Source of the DNA: Oscillospiraceae bacterium
Lineage (GTDB): Bacteria; Bacillota; Clostridia; Oscillospirales; Oscillospiraceae
Direction of reading: 5' to 3'
DNA length: 6,835 bases
Assembly (NCBI GenBank): GCA_902802215.1
Contig: CADCLH010000101.1
Span: forward strand, 1 to 6,835
The position numbers and the translations under genes were made by a program. Positions 1 through 5,866 of the stretch are shown one piece after another. How positions within the stretch are numbered: position 1 is the stretch's first letter; every line of letters starts with the position of its first letter. The notes under the pieces were generated by a model. The model was not told where the DNA came from and did not search any database. It saw only the letters and a program-made list of their open reading frames with translations.

Positions 1-1848
1 GGCCTCGATGGTGGTCATGCCGTCCTCGGCGGGCATGGAGCCCATCATGGTGCCGCGGCGCTTGGAGTTGATGTCGCCGATGATGGCGCCCTGGAACTCA
101 TCGGGGATGGTGACGAAGAGCTGACCGATGGGCTCGAGAATGGTGGGCTTGGCCTTGGGGATGCCGTCCTGATAGGCGAGACGGGCGGCCGTCTGGAAGG
201 CCATATCGTTGGAGTCGACAGGGTGGTAGGAGCCGTCGTACAGGGTGGCCTTCAGGCCGACCAGCGGATAGCCGGCGAGCACGCCCTTCTGGACCGCGTT
301 GCGCAGGCCCTTCTCGACGGAGGGGAAGAAGTTCTTGGGCACGGAGCCGCCGAAGACTTCCTCGGCGAAGATCATGTCGTCCTGCTCGTCCTGGGGCTCG
401 AAGCGGATCCACACGTCGCCGAACTGGCCGGAACCGCCGGACTGCTTCTTGTGGCGGCCGTGGGCCTCGACCTTGCCCTTGATCTTCTCGCGGTAGGCGA
501 CGCGGGCGGGCTTGAGCTCGGTGTCGACGTTGAAGAGGTTCTTCAGCTTGGAGCAGAGCACGGCGATCTGGATGTCGCCCGCGCCGGAGATGACCATCTG
601 GTGGGTCTCGGCGTTGTTGACCAGCGTGAAGGAGATATCCTCCTCGCCCAGCTTGTTCAGGCCGCCGGCGACCTTGTCGTCCTGGCCCTTGGTCTTGGGC
701 GCGATGCACATGGAGTAGCAGGGCTCGGGAATGTCGATGGGCGGCAGCTCGACGTCGCCCCGGGAATCGGTGACGGTGTCGCCGGTCTTCCAGTCCATCT
801 TGCCGACGGCGACGATGTCGCCGCAGCAGGCCTCGGTGACCTCGGTGCTCTTCTTGCCGCACATGGTGTAGAGGCGGCCGAGCTTGTCGGTGGAGGAGGC
901 GCGCAGGTTGCGCAGGGACATGCCGGAGGTGATCTTGCCGGAGAGGACCTTGACAAAGCTGTACTTGCCGAACTTGTCGGAAACGGTCTTGAACACGAAG
1001 CCCAGGGTGCCGTCGTTCTTCTCGACGGGGGCGGGGCAGTAGTCCGCAATGCCCTGAAGCATGGCGACGGTGCCGACGTTGGTCATGGCGTCGCTGGCGA
1101 ACACGGGGACGACCCCGCGCTCGGCCACGCCGACCTTGAGACCCTCGATGATGTCGGCCTCGTCCAGCTCCATCGTTTCAAAGAACTTCTCCATGAGCTC
1201 CTCGGTGGCGCCGGCGGCGGCCTCCATGAGCTCGGCGCGCAGATCCTCGACATGGCCGGCGTCCGCGGCGGGGATGGCGGTCTTCTCGGCCTTGGCGCCC
1301 TTGGTGATGTAGGCCACGTTGTGCACGAGGTCGATAACGCCCTTGCCGTCGGAGGTGGGGATCGTGACGGGGCAGACGATGGAACCGTACTTGCCCTTCA
1401 GGGTCTCGAGCGCCTTGAAGTAGTCGCCGTGCTCCTCGTTGCACTTGGAGATCACGAACATGACGGGCAGCTTCGCGTTCTTCAGGTAGTTCCAGCAGCG
1501 CTGGCCGCCGACGGGCAGGGAGTCCGCGGTGTCCTTCGCGGAGGTGACGATCAGGCCGCACTCCACCGCGCGCAGGGAGCAGAGCACGTCGCCCACAAAG
1601 TCAAAGTAACCCGGGCAGTCGAGCACGTTGATCTTGACGCCGCCGAAGCTCACGGGAGCGACGGAGGTGGCAATGGTGATCTGACGGCTGGTCTCCTCGG
1701 GATCGTAGTCGCAGACGGTGTTGCCCTCGGCGACCTTGCCCATGCGGTCGATGGCGCCGGTGCAGAAGAGCATGCTCTCGGCAAGGCTGGTCTTGCCGTT
1801 GTTGCCGTGGCCGATGAGACAGATGTTGCGGATGTTTTTCGTTTCCAT
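1..1848 (-). CDS. EF-G-like translational GTPase (EF-G paralogue), C-terminus outside window
   Basis: A ribosome-associated GTPase of the EF-G fold, closest by eye to the divergent EF-G2/FusA-like paralogues rather than housekeeping EF-G. The window holds 616 residues; the family usually has about 690-700, so roughly 75-80 C-terminal residues are missing. The G domain has the P-loop GHGNNGKTS (13-21), a switch I-like RQITI (55-59), G3 as DCPGY (77-81) and G4 as SKCN (134-137) where NKxD is expected. The G5 position falls near S252. Domain II begins near residue 282 (LGFVFKT). Domain IV starts around 450, with YREKIK at 452-457 followed by a QSGGSGQFGDVW loop. Domain V starts near 572. In the G3 motif the catalytic His of EF-G is Tyr, which I recall as common in EF-G2-type paralogues. 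The start is the ATG with GAGAGGAAG upstream (about 1855-1863) and a promoter 66 bases upstream. It is transcribed alone as far as can be seen. Whether it translocates tRNA, recycles ribosomes or does something else cannot be told from sequence. Confidence 0.93.
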   Translation of the reverse strand, partial: METKNIRNICLIGHGNNGKTSLAESMLFCTGAIDRMGKVAEGNTVCDYDPEETSRQITIATSVAPVSFGGVKINVLDCPGYFDFVGDVLCSLRAVECGLIVTSAKDTADSLPVGGQRCWNYLKNAKLPVMFVISKCNEEHGDYFKALETLKGKYGSIVCPVTIPTSDGKGVIDLVHNVAYITKGAKAEKTAIPAADAGHVEDLRAELMEAAAGATEELMEKFFETMELDEADIIEGLKVGVAERGVVPVFASDAMTNVGTVAMLQGIADYCPAPVEKNDGTLGFVFKTVSDKFGKYSFVKVLSGKITSGMSLRNLRASSTDKLGRLYTMCGKKSTEVTEACCGDIVAVGKMDWKTGDTVTDSRGDVELPPIDIPEPCYSMCIAPKTKGQDDKVAGGLNKLGEEDISFTLVNNAETHQMVISGAGDIQIAVLCSKLKNLFNVDTELKPARVAYREKIKGKVEAHGRHKKQSGGSGQFGDVWIRFEPQDEQDDMIFAEEVFGGSVPKNFFPSVEKGLRNAVQKGVLAGYPLVGLKATLYDGSYHPVDSNDMAFQTAARLAYQDGIPKAKPTILEPIGQLFVTIPDEFQGAIIGDINSKRRGTMMGSMPAEDGMTTIEA

Positions 1849-1913
1849 GTGTTGCTTCCTCTCTGTTGAAATGTCTATGCAAAAGTGAGATGCGTTTTTT
1901 CAGCAATCAATTT

Positions 1914-1942
1914 ATTATACACTAAGAAGAAAGGCTTGGCAA
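1914..1942 (-). promoter_or_regulatory. Sigma-A-type promoter of the EF-G-like gene
   Basis: On the minus strand, TTGCCA (1937-1942) is followed by a 17-base spacer and a perfect TATAAT (1914-1919). Transcription would start near 1907, giving a leader of about 60 bases before the ATG at 1848. No riboswitch or hairpin stands out in that leader. The near-consensus boxes and spacing suggest strong constitutive expression, which is inference. Confidence 0.82.
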
Positions 1943-2138
1943 CCAGAAATTCATAAGAAAAAGCAGGAAATCGGAAAACGTGAAGCCGGCAAAAGTTCCC
2001 GGTTGCTGACATGGGGCTCAGACCGCAGATAAAGCTTTGCGGGCTAATCGGACTTGTACGGAGGAATTGTAACAGAGCGTGAAGGATACAAAAAGCCGAG
2101 CTCACGCTTGCGATGCTTCCAAATATGATCGGATTCTG
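1943..2138. other. Intergenic stretch with no supported gene
   Basis: Between the EF-G-like promoter and the mnmA terminator about 200 bases remain. They are lower in GC than the neighbouring genes. A 76-codon minus-strand frame crosses this area and the promoter, but it has no convincing ribosome binding site and a composition unlike a conserved protein. A GTG-initiated 27-codon plus-strand frame (from about 2079) has GGAGG 14 bases upstream, which is too far. I see no RNA gene, repeat or recognisable operator. Confidence 0.5.
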
Positions 2139-2182
2139 AAAAAGGCGTCCGGGAACGGCTGAAGTCAGCCGTTCCCGGACGC
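2139..2182 (-). terminator. Intrinsic terminator of the symporter-mnmA unit
   Basis: The arms 2145-2160 and 2167-2182 form a perfect 16-bp GC-rich stem. One extra G-C pair closes a 4-base loop. On the minus strand the stem is followed by CTTTTTC (2139-2143 is the T run). It begins 4 bases after the mnmA stop codon, so it ends that transcription unit. The plus-strand side has no T run. Confidence 0.92.
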
Positions 2183-2186
2183 TCGA

Positions 2187-3266
2187 TTATCCGACACCCT
2201 CGATCGTCCCGCCGCCGAGGACAAGATCGCCGTCGTAGAGGACGACGGCCTGACCGGGCGTGACCGCCCGCTGCGGCCGATCGAAAACGAGCTTCACACG
2301 CGAGCCCTCAAGGGGGCAGACGGTCGCTTCGTTCTCTCGCTGGCGATACCGCGTCCTCGCCGTCACGCGGAGCGGACGATCCGGCTCCGGGATCGAAAGC
2401 CAGTTGAAATCCGACGCGGTCAGCTCCCGGCTGTACAGCGCGCGCTCGGGCCCCACGGTCACGCTGTGCTTCTCCATATCCTTTGCCACGACGTAAAGCG
2501 GATGCTCCGCCGCGACGCCGAGCCCCCGGCGCTGACCGATCGTATAGCGGAGCGCGCCGCGGTGACGCCCGATCACGCGCCCGTCCGCATCGAGGATCTC
2601 GCCCTCCGGATCGCGGCGGCCGGTCCGGCGCTCGAGAAACGCGCCGTAGTCCCCGTCGGGGATGAAGCAGATATCCTGACTCTCGCGCTTGGACGCGGTG
2701 ACGAGCCCTGCGCTCTCCGCGATCAAACGCACCTCCGCCTTGCTCAGCTCCCCGAGCGGGAAGCGCAGAAAGGCAAGCTGCTCCTGCGTGAGCGTATAGA
2801 GGACGTAGCTCTGGTCCTTGCTCCCGTCCCGCGCCTTGCGAAGCTGTAAGCGGCCGCTGCCGCCATCCTGCGTGATCCGGGCGTAATGGCCGGTCGCAAG
2901 GCAGTCGAAGCCCCTTTCCCGGGCAAGCGATAGCAGCAGCTCGAACTTCATGCGGCGGTTGCAGACGATGCAGGGATTCGGCGTCCGCCCGGCCTCGTAT
3001 TCCCGGATGAAGGCTTGAATGACGGCTTTCTCAAACTCTTTGGTACAGCACAGCGATTCAAACGGGATCCCGAGCTGCCAGCACACATAGGCCGCATCTT
3101 CCTCGTCCGCGTCGCTGCAGCAGCTCTTTGGGGCTTCCCGTTCCATCGCAGGAGAGCGGTACAGCCGCATCGTGACGCCCGCGCAGTCATAGCCCGAGCG
3201 CTTCATCAGCAGCGCCGCGACGGAGCTGTCCACGCCGCCGCTCATGGCGATCATGGCGCGCAGCAT
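2187..3266 (-). CDS. mnmA: tRNA-specific 2-thiouridylase MnmA
   Basis: This cytoplasmic enzyme activates U34 of tRNA-Lys, -Glu and -Gln with ATP and inserts sulfur received as persulfide from a cysteine desulfurase system, giving the s2U34 base. The 359 residues match the usual family length of about 350-370. The N-terminal PP-loop is SGGVDSS (9-15). GRTPNPCIVCNRRMKF (93-108) carries the first catalytic cysteine C99, ATGHYA lies at 124-129, and KDQSYVLY at 150-157 is the tRNA-binding signature. SQDICF (196-201) carries the second catalytic cysteine C200. The C-terminal third (from about 215) is the expected beta-rich MnmA region. The N-terminus before the PP-loop is short, only 8 residues. 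The ATG lies 6 bases after the stop of the upstream symporter gene. No strong ribosome binding site precedes it (a GGGGCAG lies farther back), so translation is probably coupled. A strong terminator follows directly. A second ATG at codon 5 is a possible alternative start, but no better supported. Confidence 0.97.
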   Translation of the reverse strand: MLRAMIAMSGGVDSSVAALLMKRSGYDCAGVTMRLYRSPAMEREAPKSCCSDADEEDAAYVCWQLGIPFESLCCTKEFEKAVIQAFIREYEAGRTPNPCIVCNRRMKFELLLSLARERGFDCLATGHYARITQDGGSGRLQLRKARDGSKDQSYVLYTLTQEQLAFLRFPLGELSKAEVRLIAESAGLVTASKRESQDICFIPDGDYGAFLERRTGRRDPEGEILDADGRVIGRHRGALRYTIGQRRGLGVAAEHPLYVVAKDMEKHSVTVGPERALYSRELTASDFNWLSIPEPDRPLRVTARTRYRQRENEATVCPLEGSRVKLVFDRPQRAVTPGQAVVLYDGDLVLGGGTIEGVG

Positions 3267-3272
3267 CGGTCG

Positions 3273-4655
3273 TTACGCTCTGCCCCGATCATATTCCGCA
3301 AAGAAATCCCGCGTGTCCTTGACGACCACCCCGCCGAAGAGGATCAGCGAGAAGAGGTTCGGGATCGCCATGAGCCCGTTGCAGACGTCCGCCGCGTCCC
3401 AGAGCAGCTGCACGCTGATCAGCGCGCCGGCAGAGGAAATGAGCATATGCAGGATGCGGTAAATCCTGACCCTGCGGTTCCCGAACAGGAACACGAAGGC
3501 GGATTCCCCGTAGGTATACCAGCCGAGTACCGTGGACAGGCAGAACAGGATCAGAGAAATCACGATCACGACCTGCCCGATGCTTCCCAGATTCTGGCGG
3601 AAGGCGGTCGCGGCCAGCACCGTGCCGTCCGTGACGCCGCTGTTCCAGACGCCGCTGACCATGATGATGAGGGCCGTAAAGGTGCAGATCACGAAGGTGT
3701 CGAAGAAGACCTCGATAATGCCGTAGAGGGCCTGCTTGACCGGCACATCCACCTTGGCCGTGGCGTGGACCATGGCCGAGGAGCCGGTGCCCGCCTCGTT
3801 GGAGAACACGCCGCGCTGTACGCCGCGCCGGATCGCGACCGCCATCGTGGCGCCCGCCACGCCGCCGATCACCGCGTCGCCGGTGAAGGCGGACTTCACG
3901 ATGAACCACAGCGCCTGCGGCACCAGCGTGATGTTCATGAGCAGGATGACAAGACCGAAGCCCAGATAGATGATCGCCATGATCGGCGTGAGATAGGTGG
4001 TCACATCCGCGATCTTCTTCACGCCGCCGAAAATGACCAGCCCGTCGATCAGCAGGATCAGCCCGGCAATGATCCAGGGGATCACGGTACCGGCCCCGAC
4101 GAGGCCGGTGACCGCGCTGTTGATCGTGTTGACCTGCAGCGCGCCGCAGGAGACGACGGAGACGAAGACCGTGAACACGGCAAACGCGCCGCCCAGAAGC
4201 TTCGCAACGGTTTTCTGCTTCATGCCCTGCGTCAGGATGTACATGACGCCGCCGCGGAAGTTGCCGTCCTCGTCCTGCACGCGGTAATGCATGGCCAGGG
4301 CAATCTCCGCGAACTTGGTGGCCATGCCGCTCAGCGCCGCGACCCACATCCAGAAGATCGCGCCGGGTCCGCCCACGGCGATCGCATAGGCCACGCCGAC
4401 GACGTTCCCGTTGCCCACGCAGGAGGACAGGGCCGTAGCCAGCGCCTTATACGAGCGGATCTCCCCGACGCCGTCGTCCGACTTCCTCTTCACGTTGAGC
4501 ACGACTTCCCGAAACGCCGTTTTGAAGCGGGTGAACTGGACCCCGCCGAGGCGGATCGTAAAGTACAGCCCGACGCCGAAGAACACCGCCAGCATGACGG
4601 GCCCGAACAGAAAGGTGCCAAGATCTCCCAGAATTTTTCCGATGACTGCTTCCAT
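3273..4655 (-). CDS. AGCS-family sodium:alanine/glycine-type amino-acid symporter
   Basis: An inner-membrane sodium-coupled amino-acid importer of the alanine or glycine:cation symporter family (AlsT/AgcS type). The 460 residues are typical (about 440-490). Hydrophobic segments run through the whole protein, consistent with about 10-11 membrane helices. Family signatures are visible: ALSSCVGNGNVVGVA (75-89), GGPGAIFWMW (95-104) followed by an acidic FAEIALAMHYR stretch, and SNEAGTGSSAMVHA around N286-G291 followed by the helix with FDTFVICTFTALI. The start at 4655 is chosen because AAAGGAG (4664-4670) sits 8 bases upstream. The longer frame reaching to 4796 would have to be translated through a terminator hairpin and has no ribosome binding site. 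The gene is read from a promoter at 4894-4922 through a leader with a short ORF and a terminator, so expression is likely attenuated. mnmA follows after 6 bases. The substrate is not evident: alanine, glycine or another small neutral amino acid. The leader raises cysteine as a possibility. Confidence 0.95.
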   Translation of the reverse strand: MEAVIGKILGDLGTFLFGPVMLAVFFGVGLYFTIRLGGVQFTRFKTAFREVVLNVKRKSDDGVGEIRSYKALATALSSCVGNGNVVGVAYAIAVGGPGAIFWMWVAALSGMATKFAEIALAMHYRVQDEDGNFRGGVMYILTQGMKQKTVAKLLGGAFAVFTVFVSVVSCGALQVNTINSAVTGLVGAGTVIPWIIAGLILLIDGLVIFGGVKKIADVTTYLTPIMAIIYLGFGLVILLMNITLVPQALWFIVKSAFTGDAVIGGVAGATMAVAIRRGVQRGVFSNEAGTGSSAMVHATAKVDVPVKQALYGIIEVFFDTFVICTFTALIIMVSGVWNSGVTDGTVLAATAFRQNLGSIGQVVIVISLILFCLSTVLGWYTYGESAFVFLFGNRRVRIYRILHMLISSAGALISVQLLWDAADVCNGLMAIPNLFSLILFGGVVVKDTRDFFAEYDRGRA

Positions 4656-4663
4656 TGTCCTCT

Positions 4664-4670
4664 CTCCTTT
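4664..4670 (-). promoter_or_regulatory. Ribosome binding site that fixes the symporter start
   Basis: AAAGGAG on the minus strand lies 8 bases before the ATG at 4655. It directly abuts the T run of the leader terminator, so translation of the symporter requires transcription to have passed that terminator. Confidence 0.85.
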
Positions 4671-4671
4671 G

Positions 4672-4714
4672 AAAAAAGTAACGCCGGGGGACCCGAAACC
4701 GAGTCCCCCGGCGT
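4672..4714 (-). terminator. Leader (attenuator-type) terminator upstream of the symporter
   Basis: On the minus strand ACGCCGGGGGAC (4714-4703) pairs perfectly with GTCCCCCGGCGT (4692-4681). Three further inner pairs, one a wobble, leave a 4-base loop, giving a stem of about 15 bp. The sequence after the stem is TACTTTTTT, with six T at 4672-4677. It lies inside the 5' leader between the promoter and the symporter ribosome binding site, so it would stop transcription of the symporter and mnmA unless prevented. The plus strand lacks a T run after the stem. Confidence 0.85.
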
Positions 4715-4718
4715 GCGT

Positions 4719-4754
4719 CTCCGCCCGTGCCGCTACGGTCGGGCCGGGACGGAG
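4719..4754 (-). promoter_or_regulatory. Leader hairpin enclosing the stop codon of the short ORF
   Basis: Arms 4719-4727 and 4745-4754 pair as CTCCG/CGGAG plus CCCG/CGGG with a single bulged base. A further CCG/CGG pairing places the TAG stop of the leader ORF at the tip. A ribosome reaching the stop codon would open this hairpin. One strand of it (CCCGGC, 4748-4743) can instead pair with GCCGGG (4712-4707) in the terminator stem, a candidate antiterminator of only 6-7 bp. The hairpin is visible; the regulatory role is inferred. Confidence 0.45.
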
Positions 4755-4852
4755 GAAAGCGTGGACTCGCAAAAATGCGCGCGGCGACACATGCACATGT
4801 CCGCGGACATGCGCTGCTTACACGCGCAGCTTTTTCCGAAACCCACTCTCAT
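4733..4852 (-). CDS. Putative Cys/Met-rich leader peptide (39 aa)
   Basis: A short ORF in the 5' leader of the symporter-mnmA unit. It begins with ATG at 4852, has GGGAGG (4862-4857) 4 bases upstream, and lies about 35 bases downstream of the predicted transcription start. The peptide has cysteines at 9, 11, 20, 22 and 28 and methionines at 1, 15, 19 and 21. The most striking part is the run SADMCMCRRAHFC at 16-28. The C-terminal part (29-39) is Ser/Pro-rich and ends at TAG, 18 bases before the terminator stem. There is no signal peptide or membrane segment. Its position, between promoter and intrinsic terminator, is that of an attenuation leader peptide whose translation senses charged tRNA-Cys (perhaps also tRNA-Met). 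Alternatives are a small CxC metal-binding protein or chance. I do not recognise it as a named family. Confidence 0.55.
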   Translation of the reverse strand: MRVGFGKSCACKQRMSADMCMCRRAHFCESTLSSVPARP

Positions 4853-4867
4853 GTGTCCTCCCGTAAT

Positions 4868-4886
4868 ACCTATTGACTTGATAGGT
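4868..4886. promoter_or_regulatory. Inverted repeat, candidate operator
   Basis: ACCTAT and ATAGGT form perfect 6-bp arms separated by 7 bases (19 bp overall). The repeat covers the -35 box of the plus-strand promoter (4873-4878) and the first transcribed bases of the minus-strand promoter. A dimeric regulator bound here could block both directions. No regulator gene is in the window, and no operator family is recognised. The arms are short enough that chance is not excluded. Confidence 0.4.
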
Positions 4887-4901
4887 TGAATCCTTTATAC
4901 T
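4873..4901 (+). promoter_or_regulatory. Promoter of the carbon-nitrogen hydrolase gene
   Basis: TTGACT (4873-4878), a 17-base spacer and TATACT (4896-4901) form a near-consensus sigma-A promoter. The start of transcription would be near 4908, which gives a leader of about 38 bases. This excludes the upstream in-frame ATG at 4886 as a start codon for the hydrolase. Its -10 box overlaps that of the opposing promoter. Confidence 0.78.
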
Positions 4902-4922
4902 ATATCCGTCCTTGCTTGTCAA
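4894..4922 (-). promoter_or_regulatory. Promoter of the leader peptide-symporter-mnmA unit
   Basis: On the minus strand a perfect TTGACA (4917-4922), a 17-base spacer and TATAAA (4894-4899) form a strong sigma-A promoter. Transcription would start near 4887, about 230 bases before the symporter ATG. Its -10 box shares bases 4896-4899 with the plus-strand -10 box, so polymerase cannot occupy both promoters at once. Its -35 box lies downstream of the plus-strand start site. Confidence 0.8.
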
Positions 4923-4931
4923 GAGAAAAAT

Positions 4932-4936
4932 GGAGG
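4932..4936 (+). promoter_or_regulatory. Ribosome binding site fixing the hydrolase start
   Basis: GGAGG ends 9 bases before the ATG at 4946. It supports that codon rather than the in-frame ATG 60 bases upstream at 4886, which would lie before the predicted transcription start. Confidence 0.85.
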
Positions 4937-4945
4937 GATCAAACC

Positions 4946-5743
4946 ATGAAGATCGCGCTGGCTCAGATGAAAATGTCCAAGTGTATCCTGGAAAACTACG
5001 AAAACGCGCTCAAGCTGATCCGCGCGGCGGCGGAGGACGGCGCGAAGCTGATCTGCTTTCCGGAGATCCAGCTTTCTCCCTTCTTCCCGCAGTATGCCGG
5101 ACGGGACGCATCATCCTGGGTCATCCCGGCGGACAGCCCGATGATCTACGGGGTCTGCGCCGCCTGTGAAAAAGCCGGGATCTATGCCGCGCCGAACTTC
5201 TATGTGGAGGAGGCCGGACGGCGCTACGACATGAGCCTGCTGATCGACGACAAGGGGACGATCCTCGGCAGGCAGAAGATGGTCCACATCGCGCAGGCGG
5301 ACTGCTTCTTCGAGCAGGACTATTACACCCCGTCCGAGGAGGGCTTTCAGGTCTTTGACACGCCGATCGGGAAGATCGGGATCGTGGTCTGCTTTGACCG
5401 GCACTACCCCGAGAGCGTGCGCACCGAGGCGCTGAAAGGCGCAGAGCTGATCCTGATCCCGACGGCCAACACGAAGGACGAGCCGTCCGAGCTCTTCCAA
5501 TGGGAGGTCAGGATCCAGGCCTTCCAGAACAGCGTCAACATCGCCATGTGCAACCGGGTCGGGCTCGAGGACGGGATGGATTTCTCGGGTCAGTCCATCG
5601 TCGCGGATTACAACGGCGCTGCGCTTGCCTTGGCCGACGGCCGGGCGCAGCTGCTCTACGCGGAGGTCGATCTGCCCGCGGCGGGGCAGGCCAGAGCGCG
5701 CAAGCCCTATACCTCCCTGCGGCGTCCGGAGCTGTATGCGTAG
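4946..5743 (+). CDS. Carbon-nitrogen hydrolase (nitrilase superfamily amidase)
   Basis: A cytoplasmic thiol amidase that hydrolyses a non-peptide C-N bond, releasing ammonia or a carbamoyl/acyl product. The 265 residues fit one complete nitrilase-superfamily domain with no fused domain or signal peptide. The catalytic triad is visible: E40 in FPEIQLS, K111 in GRQKMVH and C149 in VVCFDRHYPES. The NRVG sequence at 203-206 and the D-R-H-Y-P after the nucleophile are typical of the branch containing N-carbamoylputrescine amidase, beta-ureidopropionase and N-carbamoyl-amino-acid hydrolases. The exact substrate cannot be assigned. The gene is transcribed alone, divergently from the symporter unit, from a promoter that overlaps the symporter promoter, and it ends before a hairpin at 5820-5861. 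The divergent arrangement could mean that the transporter imports an amino compound related to its substrate, but this is inference only. Confidence 0.93.
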   Translation: MKIALAQMKMSKCILENYENALKLIRAAAEDGAKLICFPEIQLSPFFPQYAGRDASSWVIPADSPMIYGVCAACEKAGIYAAPNFYVEEAGRRYDMSLLIDDKGTILGRQKMVHIAQADCFFEQDYYTPSEEGFQVFDTPIGKIGIVVCFDRHYPESVRTEALKGAELILIPTANTKDEPSELFQWEVRIQAFQNSVNIAMCNRVGLEDGMDFSGQSIVADYNGAALALADGRAQLLYAEVDLPAAGQARARKPYTSLRRPELYA

Positions 5744-5819
5744 GAGAGGAATATTCTCGCATGAAGCAAAAAACGACCGCCTGCCTCCAAGCTGAAATCC
5801 GACGGCTGTAGTCCTATCA

Positions 5820-5861
5820 AAGAAACAGGAGATCAAGCGCTGTCTTGATCTCCTGTTTCTT
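5820..5861. terminator. Bidirectional intrinsic terminator between convergent genes
   Basis: A perfect 18-bp inverted repeat (5820-5837 with 5844-5861) encloses a 6-base loop. The distal arm is T-rich in both directions (TGTTTCTT, then TATCT on plus and TGAT on minus). It sits 76 bases after the hydrolase stop and 5 bases after the stop of the aminotransferase gene. It should terminate both, although neither side has a long uninterrupted T run outside the stem. Confidence 0.82.
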
Positions 5862-5866
5862 ATCTA

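Noticed and set aside
223..1869. Long plus-strand frame of 548 codons antisense to the EF-G-like gene
   Set aside because: It mirrors a clearly conserved GTPase on the other strand. Its composition (Gly, Ala, Leu, Val, Asp, His repeats) is what GC-rich codon bias gives in the antisense frame, and no family is recognisable.
1875..2105. 76-codon minus-strand frame in the intergenic region
   Set aside because: It overlaps the strong EF-G-like promoter, lacks a clear ribosome binding site, and resembles no known family.
4656..4796. N-terminal extension of the symporter to an ATG at 4796
   Set aside because: The extra 47 codons run through the leader terminator hairpin, are not membrane-like, and have no ribosome binding site, while the ATG at 4655 has a strong one.
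4656..4887. Glycine riboswitch or T-box in the symporter leader
   Set aside because: AGCS genes often follow glycine riboswitches, but I see no glycine-aptamer core and no T-box sequence (GGTGG-ACCGCG type). The leader is largely taken up by the short ORF and the terminator.
3015..4889. Plus-strand frame of 624 codons across mnmA and the symporter
   Set aside because: It is antisense to two conserved genes, very rich in Asp, His, Arg and Glu as expected from reversed GC-rich codons, and it crosses the leader region.
5761..5811. 16-codon plus-strand ORF after the hydrolase gene, with AGAGGAA upstream
   Set aside because: It is too short to support on its own, with no recognisable motif and no regulatory structure like that of the 39-codon leader. 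It may be chance between the stop codon and the terminator.
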